DNA of 64,000 bases from a bacterium BMS3Abin02 (GCA_002897675.1 BDSU01000039.1:81725-145724); one strand, 5' to 3'; shown: positions 1-10,188, counted from the first letter of the stretch. The notes: generated by a model not told the origin, from the letters alone. Made by a program: numbers and translations.

Positions 1-499
1 ATACGAGACCGTCGTTTGCGCCCAGCACCGCTGCCCTGAGAGCGTTTCCTCCTACGGTTCTGTGCCGGCCTTCGATCCGGGCCAGGACACTGCCCTCGAC
101 TCCCTTCGAGGCTTCATCCGCGAGCGCGGAGAGGACCCGTGCGTGCGAACGCTCATCTGCCCGCATCCCCTCTCCTTCGGTCTCGGGCTGTTCGTCGTAC
201 ATCGTCTGCCCCGCCTTCTCGGACGCAGCCATGACGCCGACGAGCACCTGCGGCCCGACCCTTCGAGCGAGCCACATGACCAAGCGAGCCTTCAACGACG
301 GTCTCGCTCGTGGCACGGCTTCGTCGAGCGCTTCCAGGCGCGCCACCCAAAACGAGGCGTGGCGCTCTTCGGTGTCGGCCAGTTTCCGATAGACCTCGGC
401 CAGATGGGGATCCGTCTCGAGGTCGGCAAGGACCCGGTACTGGGCGGCCCCGTCGATCTCCTCCTGATAGTTGTTCCGATAGCGGGCGGCATCATCCAT
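1..499 (-). CDS. VIT1/CCC1-type metal transporter with N-terminal ferritin-like domain (partial, 3' end off the window)
   Basis: Reading from an ATG at 499 gives 166 codons with no stop before the window edge. Residues 1 to about 135 look like a rubrerythrin/ferritin-like four-helix domain: an early EEIDGAAQYR helix with its Glu, then KLADTEERHASFW containing an ExxH pair, and a later ADERSHARVLSAL helix, as expected for a di-iron site. The last visible residues, GNALRAAVLGANDGLV, match the first membrane helix of VIT1/CCC1 iron/manganese transporters. The family exports Fe or Mn to the cell exterior or a storage compartment; the membrane part is outside the window, so the substrate is inferred. 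It lies 59 bp downstream of argH on the same strand and could be read through from the arg operon. Confidence 0.85.
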   Translation of the reverse strand, partial: MDDAARYRNNYQEEIDGAAQYRVLADLETDPHLAEVYRKLADTEERHASFWVARLEALDEAVPRARPSLKARLVMWLARRVGPQVLVGVMAASEKAGQTMYDEQPETEGEGMRADERSHARVLSALADEASKGVEGSVLARIEGRHRTVGGNALRAAVLGANDGLV

Positions 500-558
500 G
501 TCGATCAGCCTACCTGCGGGGGAATGGCCTGGACCTCGAGAACCCGACGTGTCCGGCC

Positions 559-1896
559 TCAATCCAGCCAGTCCCGCAGGTTGGCGATCTGGTCTGCAAC
601 CTGCCTCTCCAACCTGCGCCGCCGGATACTTTCTTTCGGATCGAGCAGGTCCAGATCCTGCGGCCGGAACAACTCGTGTGAGGAAGTCAGCTCCTCGACC
701 GAGAGCGAAGACAGGTTCCTGTCCTGCGCCATCAACCGGGCGACCAATTCCCCGACCGATCGATGGGCCTCGCGGAACGGCACTCCCCGGCCGACCAGCG
801 CTTCGGCCAGGTCCAGGGCCGCAACCCACGACGATGGCTCCGGAGGGTGAAACTCGGTGCTTGCGAGCATTCCGGCCAGAACCTCCAGTGCACCGGCGAG
901 CACGTCGTCGGCATGGAATACCGCCGCCTTGTCTTCCTGTAGGTCCCGGTTGTAGGCCATCGGAAGACCCTTCTGAAGGACCAAAATCGCCGCCACGTCA
1001 CCGATGACCCGTGCAGTCTTGCCCCGCACGAGTTCGGCGATGTCGGGATTCTTCTTCTGCGGCAACGCCGACGATCCCGTCGAGTACCTGTCCGAGAACG
1101 TCAGCCAGTCGAATTCACTCGTGGCCCACAGCACGAGCTCCTCGGCCAACCGCGACAGCGTCACCATCGATTGTGCCGCACAGAATGTGTACTCGGCGAC
1201 GACGTCGCGAGAACCGACCGCGTCGATCGAATTGTCGAAGACCGTAGCCATGCCGAGAGAATCGGCGACCGACACCGGGTCCAGCGGCAGACTGCTCCCT
1301 CCTGCTGCACCGGCTCCCAGGGGAGAGACATCCAGTCTCGTCATCACCCCATCGAATCGGTCCACATCTCTGTGAAGCATCCACGCATACGCGAGCAAGT
1401 GGTGAGCAAGCGGAATCGCCTGCGCCTGCTGCAGGTGCGTGTAGACGGGAACCACTGCGCCTCCGACATCTTCGGCTGCTTGGACGAGCACGCCCGCCAG
1501 CGACCGGATCTGTCCCATCCGATCGAGAGCCGCTCGCTTCAGATACAGCCGCATGTCCAGCGCAATCTGATCGTTGCGGGACCGCCCCGTGTGCAGCCTG
1601 CCGGCAAGCGGGCCGAGGAGTTCGTGCAAACGACGTTCAACGGCCGTGTGCACGTCCTCGTCGGTGACGGCAAACACGAACTGGTCATTCTCGGATTCCT
1701 CCAGAATCACATTGAGGCCTTCAACCAGCCGACCGGCCTGGTCAGAAGAGAGAATCCCCACTTCGCCGAGCATCTTCACATGGGCGAGCGAACCCTCGAT
1801 GTCGACGCCGAGAAGCCGCCGGTCTGCATGATCGACGGTGAACCGCCACATCGCTTCATCGGGAGGCTCCTGAAACCGGCCTCCCCAAAGAGTCAC
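559..1896 (-). CDS. argH: argininosuccinate lyase
   Basis: A 445-residue cytoplasmic enzyme of the fumarase/aspartase superfamily that splits argininosuccinate into arginine and fumarate, the last step of arginine synthesis. The start MTLWGGRF is the usual ArgH N-terminus. The family signature loop [12 protein letters not shown], with the catalytic Ser and the Lys-Asn pair, is present, as is the HTGRSRNDQ region. Length is normal (about 450-470). The ATG shares an ATGA overlap with the argG stop, so it is translationally coupled as the last gene of argR-argG-argH. Confidence 0.97.
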   Translation of the reverse strand: MTLWGGRFQEPPDEAMWRFTVDHADRRLLGVDIEGSLAHVKMLGEVGILSSDQAGRLVEGLNVILEESENDQFVFAVTDEDVHTAVERRLHELLGPLAGRLHTGRSRNDQIALDMRLYLKRAALDRMGQIRSLAGVLVQAAEDVGGAVVPVYTHLQQAQAIPLAHHLLAYAWMLHRDVDRFDGVMTRLDVSPLGAGAAGGSSLPLDPVSVADSLGMATVFDNSIDAVGSRDVVAEYTFCAAQSMVTLSRLAEELVLWATSEFDWLTFSDRYSTGSSALPQKKNPDIAELVRGKTARVIGDVAAILVLQKGLPMAYNRDLQEDKAAVFHADDVLAGALEVLAGMLASTEFHPPEPSSWVAALDLAEALVGRGVPFREAHRSVGELVARLMAQDRNLSSLSVEELTSSHELFRPQDLDLLDPKESIRRRRLERQVADQIANLRDWLD

Positions 1897-3098
1897 TCCC
1901 CCTCCCCGAGACGGTGCTCGGCGAGGGTGCGTAACCGCAAGCCCTGAAGACGGATGAACCCGGCCGCGTCCGCCTGGTCGTACACGTCGTCTTCTTCGAA
2001 GGTCACTGTCGCCTGATCGTAGAGCGCGTACCGGTCAGACCGCCTGCCTTCCACGGTCGCCTGCCCCTTGTACAGTTTGAGGCGAGCCTCGCCGGAAACG
2101 CGACTCTGTATGTTGTCCATGAACGCCTGGAGCGCCTCACGTTCCGGAGCGAACCAGAACCCGTTGTACACCATCTCCGCGTAACGAGGAACCAGTTCGT
2201 CACGGAGATGAGCCACCTCACGATCGAGTGTGATCGACTCGACCGCCTTGTGGGCATGCTGCAGGATGGTCCCACCGGGGGTCTCATACACCCCTCTGCT
2301 CTTCATTCCTACGAAGCGGTTCTCCACGATGTCGACCCGCCCGATCCCGTGCCTGCCGCCGAGCTCGTTCATCCGAACGAGAAGATCGGTGGGATCGAGG
2401 TCCTCCCCGTTCACCGCAACGGGATCTCCCTCCCGATATGTGATCGTCACCCACTCGGGATCCTCGGGGGCGTCCTCGGGAGCAACGGTCATGCGGAACA
2501 TCTCCTTGGACGGAGCCACCCACGGGTCTTCCAGAACTCCCCCCTCGTAGGAGATGTGGAGCATGTTGGCATCCATGCTGTACGGTCTCTCCGGTGTTAC
2601 CGGGATCGGGATGCCTCGGCTCTCCGCGTAGGCCACGAGGTCGGCGCGCCCTTTGAGCTTCCATTCTCTCCACGGCGCGATCACGCGAATATCCGGCTTG
2701 AGAGCGTACGCAGAGAGTTCGAATCGAACCTGATCGTTCCCTTTCCCGGTGGCACCGTGCGCGATTGCATCCGCCCCGGTGGCCTCGGCCACCTGAACCA
2801 TCCCTTTGGCGATCACGGGACGGGCAAGCGAGGTCCCCAGCAGGTAGTACCACTCGTACACCGCGTTTGCACGAAGTGCGGGGAAGACGTACTCCCTGAC
2901 GAATTCATCTCGCAGGTCTTCCGTGATCGCTTCCACGGCGCCCGTCTTCAGCGCCTTCACACGGGCCTCTTCGACCTCTTCGCCCTGGCCGACATCCGCC
3001 GTGTATGCGATCACGTCGGCGCCATACTCCTCGATCAACCAGGTGAGAATGATCGACGTGTCCAGTCCACCGGAGTACGCCAATACGACCTTCATCAT
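1893..3098 (-). CDS. argG: argininosuccinate synthase
   Basis: A 401-residue enzyme that joins citrulline and aspartate using ATP. The N-terminal AYSGGLDTS is the ATP-pyrophosphatase P-loop of the family; the citrulline/aspartate-binding [10 protein letters not shown] and [14 protein letters not shown] regions are intact. The first of two adjacent ATGs (3098) overlaps the argR stop by four bases (ATGA) and argG overlaps argH in the same way, so the three genes form a tightly coupled unit. Regulation is expected from the ARG-box-like promoter ahead of argR. Confidence 0.97.
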   Translation of the reverse strand: MMKVVLAYSGGLDTSIILTWLIEEYGADVIAYTADVGQGEEVEEARVKALKTGAVEAITEDLRDEFVREYVFPALRANAVYEWYYLLGTSLARPVIAKGMVQVAEATGADAIAHGATGKGNDQVRFELSAYALKPDIRVIAPWREWKLKGRADLVAYAESRGIPIPVTPERPYSMDANMLHISYEGGVLEDPWVAPSKEMFRMTVAPEDAPEDPEWVTITYREGDPVAVNGEDLDPTDLLVRMNELGGRHGIGRVDIVENRFVGMKSRGVYETPGGTILQHAHKAVESITLDREVAHLRDELVPRYAEMVYNGFWFAPEREALQAFMDNIQSRVSGEARLKLYKGQATVEGRRSDRYALYDQATVTFEEDDVYDQADAAGFIRLQGLRLRTLAEHRLGEGE

Positions 3099-3544
3099 CC
3101 AACTCCGATCTGCTCGAGTGTCTCGGCCAGCCGACTTCCGCCGCGTTGCCCATCCACAACGATCAGCACGGTGTCATCTCCGGCAACCGTGCCGAGGACA
3201 CCGTCGAGACCTGAACGGTCGACCGACCCCGCCACCACCTGGGCTGCGCCCGGAGGCGTCTTCACCACAACGAGATTGCCGCTCGCCTTTATTTCGTTGG
3301 CGAATTCGGCCAGAACCCGCTCCAGGCCACCGTCGTCCCTCCTCACCACCTGCAAGGCATAGACGAACTCATCCCCTTGCCCGCGGACCTTGATTGCTCC
3401 GAGTTCTTTCAGGTCCCGGGAAACGGTCGCCTGGGTCACTGCGAATCCCTCATCGGTCAGCAGGTCCGCCAGCTCACGCTGGGTCGGCACGCCCAGACTC
3501 GTGATGATGCGGCGAATCGCTCGCCGCCGTGCAGCGGTCTTCAT
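3095..3544 (-). CDS. argR: arginine repressor ArgR
   Basis: A 149-residue arginine-responsive repressor. Residues 1-70 form the winged helix, with [11 protein letters not shown] and the recognition segment [12 protein letters not shown]. The C-terminal half ([13 protein letters not shown] and the preceding region) is the hexamerisation and arginine-binding domain. It is the first gene of argR-argG-argH and lies directly behind a 22-bp palindrome in its own promoter, so it probably autoregulates and controls argCJBD as well. The ATG at 3544 lies about 9 bp after the predicted -10 box, so the mRNA should be leaderless or nearly so. Confidence 0.96.
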   Translation of the reverse strand: MKTAARRRAIRRIITSLGVPTQRELADLLTDEGFAVTQATVSRDLKELGAIKVRGQGDEFVYALQVVRRDDGGLERVLAEFANEIKASGNLVVVKTPPGAAQVVAGSVDRSGLDGVLGTVAGDDTVLIVVDGQRGGSRLAETLEQIGVG

Positions 3545-3553
3545 GATCTATCA

Positions 3554-3582
3554 ATCATACGCATATGCGTATGATCATGCAA
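3554..3582 (-). promoter_or_regulatory. argR promoter with ARG-box palindrome
   Basis: On the minus strand TTGCAT (3577-3582), a 17-bp spacer and TATGAT (3554-3559) form a sigma-70-type promoter. A perfect 22-bp palindrome at 3554-3575 (half-site ATACGCAT plus flanks) covers the spacer and the -10 box. The argC promoter has the same -35 box, the same spacing and 11 of 17 identical spacer bases. An ArgR operator blocking polymerase is the natural reading; binding is inferred. Confidence 0.75.
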
Positions 3583-3999
3583 TGCGGCCTCGAGTCCGAC
3601 CAAGAAGCACTCATCTCATCGACCAGATTGCCGATGCAAACACTCATGGCCATTTCGACCTCTGTGTAGCGTCCTGAACGATGCCGGGCGGTGATCGCCG
3701 GGACCTCTTCCGACCTCGGCCGCAATCCCGAGCCCACCTCCCCCGACGCTCAGAGGCCTCGCCGGCGAATGAGATGGTCGCCGGTGTCTCCTGAACGAGG
3801 AAGCGGTTGGCCTCGGGAGCCTCTTGGAGGAGGAAACTCTCGCGTCGATCTGTGTCGATTGGCGACGCATGGTCGCCCTCGTACTCCTCGGTTCCCTGTC
3901 CGAACAGCGATCTGCTCGTGGATGTGCTCCCAACGCCGCAGCCAAACCATCTTTCGCAGAAGGGGATGCTTGCCTCCCTTCCGTAGACTTGGAGATCCG
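3583..3999. other. 417-bp gap between argR and the S9 peptidase, no recognisable gene
   Basis: Open frames run through this stretch on both strands, but none shows a family motif or an N-terminus I recognise, and none has a convincing ribosome-binding site. In many actinobacteria argF lies between argD and argR; I looked for ArgF signatures such as the STRTR and HPCQ motifs and saw none. The stretch may be a degenerate remnant plus the peptidase promoter. Confidence 0.4.
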
Positions 4000-5982
4000 A
4001 TGACCTCTGAACCGACCATCGCCCCGTACGGAACCTGGCAGTCACCCATCTCTGCAGCATCGGTTGCTGCCGGATCCGTCCATCTCGGCGGGCCACACAT
4101 CGTTGGTGATCGAGTGCTCTGGCTGGAATCCCGGCCCTCTGACGGGGGCCGAACCGTTCTGGTCGAACGACAGGCAAACGAGGTGGTTCGAGACCTGACA
4201 CCCGACGGTTTCAACGTCCGCAGCCGGGTCCATGAGTACGGGGGTGGCGCATACGTCGTCTCGGGGGATGTGTTGTTCTTCTCGAATTGGAGCGATCAGC
4301 GCTTGTACCGCCAAGACGCGGGGAACCCCCCGGTACCCATCACTCCGGAACCTCCCACACCCGCCGCATGGCGCTACGCGGACGGCAGGCCGACACCCGA
4401 TGGTCGATGGATCGTGTGCATACGCGAGCGTCACGAGTCCGGGGAAGTCGTCAACGAGTTGGTCCGGATTCCCACGGATGGTGCTTCCGATCCTCAGGTC
4501 CTCGTCGGCGGCCATGACTTCTTCTCGTCACCGCGCATCGGCAGGGACGGAACCCGGATCGCTTGGCTGAGTTGGGATCATCCGAACATGCCCTGGGACG
4601 GAACCGAGCTCTGGACGGCCGAACTGCTTCAGGACGCCACGCTCGGAATTCGGAGAAGAGTCGGCGGTGGGCCCAGCGAGTCGATCGTCCAGCCCGAGTG
4701 GGGTCCGGATGGATCGCTCTATTGGCTTTCGGATCGGACGGGTTTCTGGAACCTGTACCGCGACGGGCAACCTCTCGCGCCGGTCGACGCAGACTGCGCC
4801 GGCCCGGCATGGACGTTCGGACAGACCTACTTCGGGTTTCTCGATGCTGGACGTATCGCCATGACGGTCACGGAGTCCGGCCTCGATCACCTTGCCCTTC
4901 TCGAACGCGATGGGAGCCATGTTCGACTGGACCTGCCTGCCGGTACTCATCGGGGCCGTCTCGTCACAGATGGGAAGGACACCATTGTGGTGATTTCCGG
5001 GTCGTCTTCATCTCTCGACACGGTTCGCAAGATCGATACCACCACGGGTGAGACCGAACTCCTCGCGTCTGCGGGTTCTCTCGACCCGGCGTACATCTCG
5101 GTAGCGCAACCGATCAGGTTCCTGACCGATGACGGTCCCGCGCATGCTTTCTTCTACCCGCCGGTCAACGCCGACTTCGAAGGACCGGACACAGAACTGC
5201 CTCCTTTGGTGGTCTTCAGCCACGGAGGTCCAACCGGAGCGACACGACCCGACCTCGATCCGACGATCCAATTCTTCACCAGCCGCGGCATAGCTGTCGT
5301 CGACGTCAACTATGGCGGCAGCACCGGATACGGTCGAGCGTATCGGCAGCGCCTGCGTGGAACGTGGGGAATCGTCGACACGCGTGACTGCGCCGCGGCG
5401 GCCCGCCACCTCGTGTCGAAAGGTCTCGTGGACGGAGACCGCATGGCCATCAGGGGTGCAAGCGCCGGGGGTTTCACGGCGCTGTCTGCACTGACCTTTC
5501 ATGACGTGTTCCACGTCGGTGCCAGCTATTACGGCGTCGGAGATCTCGAGGCGCTCGCTCGCGACACCCACAAGTTCGAGGCGAGGTACCTGGACGGCCT
5601 CATCGGGCCATATCCACAGTATGCAGGGATCTACCGCCAACGTTCTCCCATCTACTCCACCGAGCGCCTCTCCTGTCCCATCATTCTCTTCCAGGGACTC
5701 GAAGACCAAGTTGTGCCCCCGGCACAGGCGGAGGCCATGGTCGCAGCCCTGAAAGAGCGAGGGATACCTTACGCGTACGTGTCCTTCAGGGGTGAACAGC
5801 ATGGGTTCCGTCAGGCAAAGCACATAGCCCAAGCTCTGGCCAATGAGCTCTCGTTCTACGGGCAGGCCCTCGGATTCACCCCGAGGGATATCCCTTTGCT
5901 GCTTAGGCAGAACGCGACGACGCATCTACCGCAGAAGCGAAACGGTGGATGGCGAGGTCCACGTCGTTGGCCTCGATCGTAA
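4000..5982 (+). CDS. S9 family serine peptidase (acylaminoacyl/dipeptidyl peptidase type)
   Basis: A 660-residue probable cytoplasmic peptidase: an N-terminal beta-propeller (about residues 20-360, WD-like blades such as DGSLYWLSDRTGFWNLY) and a C-terminal alpha/beta-hydrolase domain. The catalytic triad reads Ser488 (GASAGG), Asp569 (GLEDQVVPP) and His601 (GEQHGF). The frame is open further upstream, but ATG 4000 is preceded by GGAG at 3991 and begins the conserved protein. There is no signal peptide. The last 80 bp overlap the 3' end of argD convergently. The gene sits between the two arg operons in the opposite direction; a role in arginine metabolism is not evident. Confidence 0.92.
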   Translation: MTSEPTIAPYGTWQSPISAASVAAGSVHLGGPHIVGDRVLWLESRPSDGGRTVLVERQANEVVRDLTPDGFNVRSRVHEYGGGAYVVSGDVLFFSNWSDQRLYRQDAGNPPVPITPEPPTPAAWRYADGRPTPDGRWIVCIRERHESGEVVNELVRIPTDGASDPQVLVGGHDFFSSPRIGRDGTRIAWLSWDHPNMPWDGTELWTAELLQDATLGIRRRVGGGPSESIVQPEWGPDGSLYWLSDRTGFWNLYRDGQPLAPVDADCAGPAWTFGQTYFGFLDAGRIAMTVTESGLDHLALLERDGSHVRLDLPAGTHRGRLVTDGKDTIVVISGSSSSLDTVRKIDTTTGETELLASAGSLDPAYISVAQPIRFLTDDGPAHAFFYPPVNADFEGPDTELPPLVVFSHGGPTGATRPDLDPTIQFFTSRGIAVVDVNYGGSTGYGRAYRQRLRGTWGIVDTRDCAAAARHLVSKGLVDGDRMAIRGASAGGFTALSALTFHDVFHVGASYYGVGDLEALARDTHKFEARYLDGLIGPYPQYAGIYRQRSPIYSTERLSCPIILFQGLEDQVVPPAQAEAMVAALKERGIPYAYVSFRGEQHGFRQAKHIAQALANELSFYGQALGFTPRDIPLLLRQNATTHLPQKRNGGWRGPRRWPRS

Positions 5983-7093
5983 GGGGTGGCGTGAATCGAA
6001 CGGCGTCGGGTTTCACCGCGTTGACGACCAGTCCCTCCCTCAAGGCCGCCTCCGCCACGGTCACCGCGTTCGCTTGATCGAGGACTGCTGCGAGCAGCAA
6101 CCCCCGGCCACGCACGACGCGTACCCCTTGGGTCTCCGAGAGCCCGGCTCGTAGTTGCGCCGAACGGGCACGGCAGTTGTCTTGCAGATCCCGAGAATCG
6201 ATCTCGTCGAGCACAGCGAGCCCGGCCACACACACGACCGGGCCACCCCCGAATGTCGTGGCGTGATCGCCGTAGTCGAACGCGGCGGCAACGTCGCTGC
6301 GTGCGAGGCACACCCCGATCGGGAGTCCGTTCGCGAGCGCCTTTGCAGACGTCGCCATGTCGGGCTCGAACCCAAGGGACTGCCAGGAGAACCAGGTACC
6401 GGTGCGTCCGATGCCCGCCTGTACATCGTCGACGATCATGAGTACGCCCGACTCGTCGCACAGATGTCGAACCGACCGGAGATAGCGCTCATCGAGTGGA
6501 ATGACTCCTCCCTCCCCTTGGATCGTCTCGATCATCACCGCCGCGATGTTCGGCCCCATGGTGGCGGCGAGCGCATCGATATCCCCTGGAGGAACCTGTC
6601 GAAAACCGGCCGGCAGAGGCTGGAACGTTGCCTGTTTGGACGGCTGGCCCGTCGCTGCGAGCGTTGCGAGCGTACGGCCGTGAAAGGAACCGTCGAGCGT
6701 CACGATCTCGAACGCTTCCGGGCCCTTGCGCTTCTGCGACCACCTTCGTGCGAGCTTGATGGCGCACTCGTTGGCGGTTGCTCCGTCGTTGGAGAAAAAC
6801 ACCTGGTCGAGGCCGGAGAGTTCGGTCAAACGTTCTGCGAGAAGCACCTGGGGTTCGGTGTAGTAGAGGTTCGACACATGGACCAGCGTTCCCATCTGCC
6901 GGTCGACCGCCGCCCGTATTCGTGGATTTGCATGTCCCACGACCGTCACGGCAAGACCGGCGAGACAGTCGAGATAGCGACGACCCTCATCATCGAACAG
7001 CCACACCCCCTCACCACGTGTGAAGACGACGGAATGGCGTCGGTAGGTCTGCATGACGACGGCAGACTCTCGCTGCAGTACGGTCTCAGACAT
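5903..7093 (-). CDS. argD: acetylornithine aminotransferase
   Basis: A 396-residue class-III PLP aminotransferase that converts N-acetylglutamate semialdehyde to N-acetylornithine. Visible landmarks: FFSNDGATANECAIKLAR (cofactor phosphate region), DGSFHGRT, ETIQGEGG, IVDDVQAGIGRTG (PLP-ring Asp) and SAKALANGLPIG with the Schiff-base Lys. Two positions differ from the common family pattern (S-N-D-G where C-N-S-G is usual, and DDVQ where DEVQ is usual). The start overlaps the argB end by 8 bp. It is the last gene of argC-J-B-D and converges on the S9 peptidase. Confidence 0.95.
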   Translation of the reverse strand: MSETVLQRESAVVMQTYRRHSVVFTRGEGVWLFDDEGRRYLDCLAGLAVTVVGHANPRIRAAVDRQMGTLVHVSNLYYTEPQVLLAERLTELSGLDQVFFSNDGATANECAIKLARRWSQKRKGPEAFEIVTLDGSFHGRTLATLAATGQPSKQATFQPLPAGFRQVPPGDIDALAATMGPNIAAVMIETIQGEGGVIPLDERYLRSVRHLCDESGVLMIVDDVQAGIGRTGTWFSWQSLGFEPDMATSAKALANGLPIGVCLARSDVAAAFDYGDHATTFGGGPVVCVAGLAVLDEIDSRDLQDNCRARSAQLRAGLSETQGVRVVRGRGLLLAAVLDQANAVTVAEAALREGLVVNAVKPDAVRFTPPLTIEANDVDLAIHRFASAVDASSRSA

Positions 7094-7994
7094 CGCCGAA
7101 TCGGTGGATCATCGTTCCGATGCCTTCCGGGGTGAAGATCTCGAGGAGGAGCGCATGCTGGATCCGTCCATCGAGGATGTGTGCCCTGTGGACACCGGCC
7201 TCCATCGCGCCGACACAAGAAGCGAGCTTCGGGAGCATCCCGCCGCCTACGGTCCCGGAGTCGATCACCTCCTTCAGCTCCGCGAGCGTCAGTCGCTGCA
7301 GGAGCCCCTCCTGATTCTCGTAGTTCCGATACACGCCTTCGACATCAGTGAGATAGACGAGCTTCTCCGCCCCGAGTGCCGCGGCGATTGCTCCTGCCGC
7401 CGTGTCCGCATTCACGTTGTACACCCTTCCATCCTTCTCACTCCGCCCGAGCGGCGCCACAACCGGAATGAAGCCGGCATCGAGCATGTCCTCGAGGACG
7501 CCGGGATTCACGTGCTCGATCTCACCGACGAGCCCCAGACGCTCATTCTTCGCGCGTACGGACAGCATCCTTCCGTCTATCCCCGTGACTCCGACCGCCT
7601 TTGCCTCGTGCCCTGTCAACAATCGAACGATGTCTGGATTCACGATACCGGCGAGGATCGATTGGACTACCTCCAGCGTCTCCTCGTCGGTTACACGAAG
7701 CCCGTCGATCCAGGCGGTTTCGACACCGGTCCGGCGAAGCGCCTTGGTGATCTGTGGCCCGCCTCCATGAACGATGACCGGCCGGATCCCCACCGTTGAA
7801 AGGAGCGTGACATCACCCGCGAAACTCTGCCGGAGGATCTCATCATCCATCGCGGAGCCGCCGTACTTGATGACGACCGTCTTGCCCCGGTACTCCTGGA
7901 GGTACGGCATCGCCTCCATCAGGATCCTGGCTTTTGCCATCGTCACGGCGATGAGTGGCCTCTCTGCATTCGGGGCGATGTGACCTGTCGCCAT
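7086..7994 (-). CDS. argB: acetylglutamate kinase
   Basis: A 302-residue amino-acid kinase that phosphorylates N-acetylglutamate, normally the arginine-inhibited step. The Lys of TVVIKYGGSAM, the VHGGGPQI nucleotide loop and the NVNADTAAGAIA substrate segment are intact. The ATG at 7994 shares one base with the argJ stop (TGATG). An internal ATG (MAKARILMEAMPYLQ) matches the more usual N-terminus; the extra 18 residues may be genuine or an over-long start. Its length agrees with the hexameric arginine-sensitive group, but sensitivity is inferred. Confidence 0.96.
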   Translation of the reverse strand: MATGHIAPNAERPLIAVTMAKARILMEAMPYLQEYRGKTVVIKYGGSAMDDEILRQSFAGDVTLLSTVGIRPVIVHGGGPQITKALRRTGVETAWIDGLRVTDEETLEVVQSILAGIVNPDIVRLLTGHEAKAVGVTGIDGRMLSVRAKNERLGLVGEIEHVNPGVLEDMLDAGFIPVVAPLGRSEKDGRVYNVNADTAAGAIAAALGAEKLVYLTDVEGVYRNYENQEGLLQRLTLAELKEVIDSGTVGGGMLPKLASCVGAMEAGVHRAHILDGRIQHALLLEIFTPEGIGTMIHRFGDV

Positions 7995-9157
7995 CAGGAC
8001 CGCCCCCCGTTGAACTGCACATACTCCGGCGTCAGATCCGTGGTCAGTATCTCGGCCCTGCCTGGACCTTCTCCGATCCGCACGGAAACGGTGAAGTCGC
8101 CGGCGACCAGCCTTCGCGCCACCACTTCCTCGTCGAAAGGTATGCCCGTACCCGCGGTTGCGACCAGATACTCACCAAACCGGATTTCGATGTGCTCGGC
8201 GTCGAGTGCCACATCCGCCACTCCGAGAGCGGCAACGATGCGGCCCCAGTTCGGGTCGCCGCCGTAGAACGACGCCCTCACGAGAGCGCTATCCGCGATC
8301 GTCATCCCGGCACTGCGGGCCTCGCCGTCATCGACTGCTCCCAAGACTCTGATCGTGACGACCTTCGACGCTCCTTCCGCGTCCCGAGCGATCTTCAATG
8401 CCAGGTCTTTGCATGCGCTCGCCAACATGTCTGTGAATGATTCGGCGATCGGCCGCCGTCCGCTCGCCCCTGAGGCGACAGCGACCACCGTGTCGTTGGT
8501 CGACGTGCAGCCGTCGATATTGATGGAATTGAACGACACGTCGACAGCGTCGTGCAGTGCCCTCTCGAGCGTTCCGGGATCGACCTCTGCATCGGTCGTC
8601 AACACGGCGAGCATCGTCGCCATGTCGGGACGAAGCATGCCGGCACCTTTCGCCATTCCCCCTACGACGTATCCCTCACCCTGACACACCACCTGCTTGG
8701 GGACGGTGTCCGTGGTCATGATCGCTTCCGCTGCAAAGTCGGCGTGCCGATCGCCGTTGCCACTCGCGGCGATGAGACGCCCGATGCCGTCACGGACGCG
8801 TTCGACGGGCAGCCGCGATCCGATTGGACCCGTCGAGCACGGCATCACGTCTTCCGGTCTGCATTCGAGAGCCTCGGCGGCAGAGCGAGTGGTGGCGAGC
8901 GCAGCCTCCATCCCCGCTGCGCCGGTGGCCGCATTGGCACATCCCGAGTTCAGCAGAATGGCACGGAGTCGGCCATTTGCGATGCGGCGCCTCGCGAGGA
9001 CGACCGGAGGCGCTGCCGTTCGCGACCTCGTGAAGACCGCTGCGGCGGGCACCGTTGCTTCCGCCGTCACGATGGCCAGGTCGCGACCACCGTCTCCCTT
9101 GATGCCGGCGGCGATCCCTCCGGCACTGAACCCGAGCGATGCCGTGACGCCGTTCAT
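7994..9157 (-). CDS. argJ: bifunctional glutamate N-acetyltransferase/ornithine acetyltransferase
   Basis: ArgJ recycles the acetyl group from N-acetylornithine to glutamate. This Ntn-type enzyme self-cleaves, and the cleavage site KGAGMLRPDMATMLAV with its nucleophilic Thr is present near residue 190. SGCANAATG is the typical oxyanion region. I chose ATG 9157 because it makes a four-base ATGA overlap with the argC stop, as at the argR/argG/argH junctions; ATG 9166 three codons upstream is also possible. The ArgJ cycle means no separate argE is needed. Confidence 0.95.
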   Translation of the reverse strand: MNGVTASLGFSAGGIAAGIKGDGGRDLAIVTAEATVPAAAVFTRSRTAAPPVVLARRRIANGRLRAILLNSGCANAATGAAGMEAALATTRSAAEALECRPEDVMPCSTGPIGSRLPVERVRDGIGRLIAASGNGDRHADFAAEAIMTTDTVPKQVVCQGEGYVVGGMAKGAGMLRPDMATMLAVLTTDAEVDPGTLERALHDAVDVSFNSINIDGCTSTNDTVVAVASGASGRRPIAESFTDMLASACKDLALKIARDAEGASKVVTIRVLGAVDDGEARSAGMTIADSALVRASFYGGDPNWGRIVAALGVADVALDAEHIEIRFGEYLVATAGTGIPFDEEVVARRLVAGDFTVSVRIGEGPGRAEILTTDLTPEYVQFNGGRS

Positions 9158-10188
9158 GGCATCCATCCTGCTCGTGGCAGCCCCGCGGCCTCGGGAAGAC
9201 CGAACATCAGGTTCGCTGCCTGCACTGCCTGTCCAGCTGCACCCTTGAGAAGGTTGTCGATCGCCGACAACACCACCGCCTGACCCGTATGCTCATCGAC
9301 GTAGGCCGTGACCATCGCCCTGTTCGATCCAACGACCCAACGCGTCTGGGGAGCTTCGTCCACGACATCGACGAACACCGCATCCCGATAGGTCTCCTCG
9401 AGTCCCTCGAGAAGGTCCTCCCGAGACTGCGCCCCCGCGAGGGGAACCGTGCAAGTCGCGAGAATGCCCCGCTGCATCGGGACCAGATGGGGCGTGAACG
9501 TGACCTGCGCCCGCGCTTGCGTCCCCAATTCCAGGCCCATCTCTATCTCGGGTCTGTGCCGGTGCCGAGCTACGTCGTAGGCTCGAACTCCTTCATCGAC
9601 CGCCCCGAACAGCAGGTCCGATCGAAGCGATCGCCCCGCACCGGACACGCCGGAGAGCGCATTCACCACGATCCCCGTCGATGCGACGAGACCGCCGCGG
9701 ACCAGCGGTGCGAGTCCGATGAGTGTGGCTGTCGGATAACACCCGGGCGACGCCACGAGATCCGATCCTCTGACGTCGAAGAGTTCCGGCAGGCCGTACG
9801 TCCAGGCAGGGAGAGACTCGGGAGCAGGATGCCGGGATCCGTACGCTGCCGCGTAGCGTTCACCGGTGTCCATACGGAAGTCACTCCCGAGATCGACGAC
9901 CCGCATTCCCCTTTTCGCAAGCTCCAGGCCGGGGCGGACGGAGGAGCCGTGCGGCAGGGCCAGGAATGCCAGATCCGCCTCGGGGACGACCCCAGCGTCG
10001 ATCGGGCCCAACATGCGGTCCGGGTCGATGAGATGTGGATGCACGTCCCCAAGTCTGCTCCCTGCCCGCGTATGCGCGCCCAGATAGGTGACTTCGAACT
10101 CCGGGTGGACATCGAGGAGGCGCACGAGCTCACCACCTCCGTATCCGGAGGCCCCAAGAATCGCCACGGAGATGGACGGACCCGACAT
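9154..10188 (-). CDS. argC: N-acetyl-gamma-glutamyl-phosphate reductase
   Basis: A 344-residue NADPH-dependent reductase, first gene of the argC-J-B-D operon. The N-terminal Rossmann motif ILGASGYGGGEL binds NADP, and the catalytic Cys lies in VASPGCYPTATL. Length and fold order are normal for type I ArgC. The ATG at 10188 lies only about 9 bp beyond a strong -10 hexamer and lacks a Shine-Dalgarno sequence, so a leaderless message is likely. Expression should be ArgR-controlled through the promoter shared in design with argR. Confidence 0.96.
   Translation of the reverse strand: MSGPSISVAILGASGYGGGELVRLLDVHPEFEVTYLGAHTRAGSRLGDVHPHLIDPDRMLGPIDAGVVPEADLAFLALPHGSSVRPGLELAKRGMRVVDLGSDFRMDTGERYAAAYGSRHPAPESLPAWTYGLPELFDVRGSDLVASPGCYPTATLIGLAPLVRGGLVASTGIVVNALSGVSGAGRSLRSDLLFGAVDEGVRAYDVARHRHRPEIEMGLELGTQARAQVTFTPHLVPMQRGILATCTVPLAGAQSREDLLEGLEETYRDAVFVDVVDEAPQTRWVVGSNRAMVTAYVDEHTGQAVVLSAIDNLLKGAAGQAVQAANLMFGLPEAAGLPRAGWMP

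Noticed and set aside
3644..4201. Open minus-strand frame of about 185 codons upstream of the S9 peptidase
   Set aside because: It overlaps the true peptidase start in the other direction and shows no conserved segment; GC-rich DNA often gives such frames.
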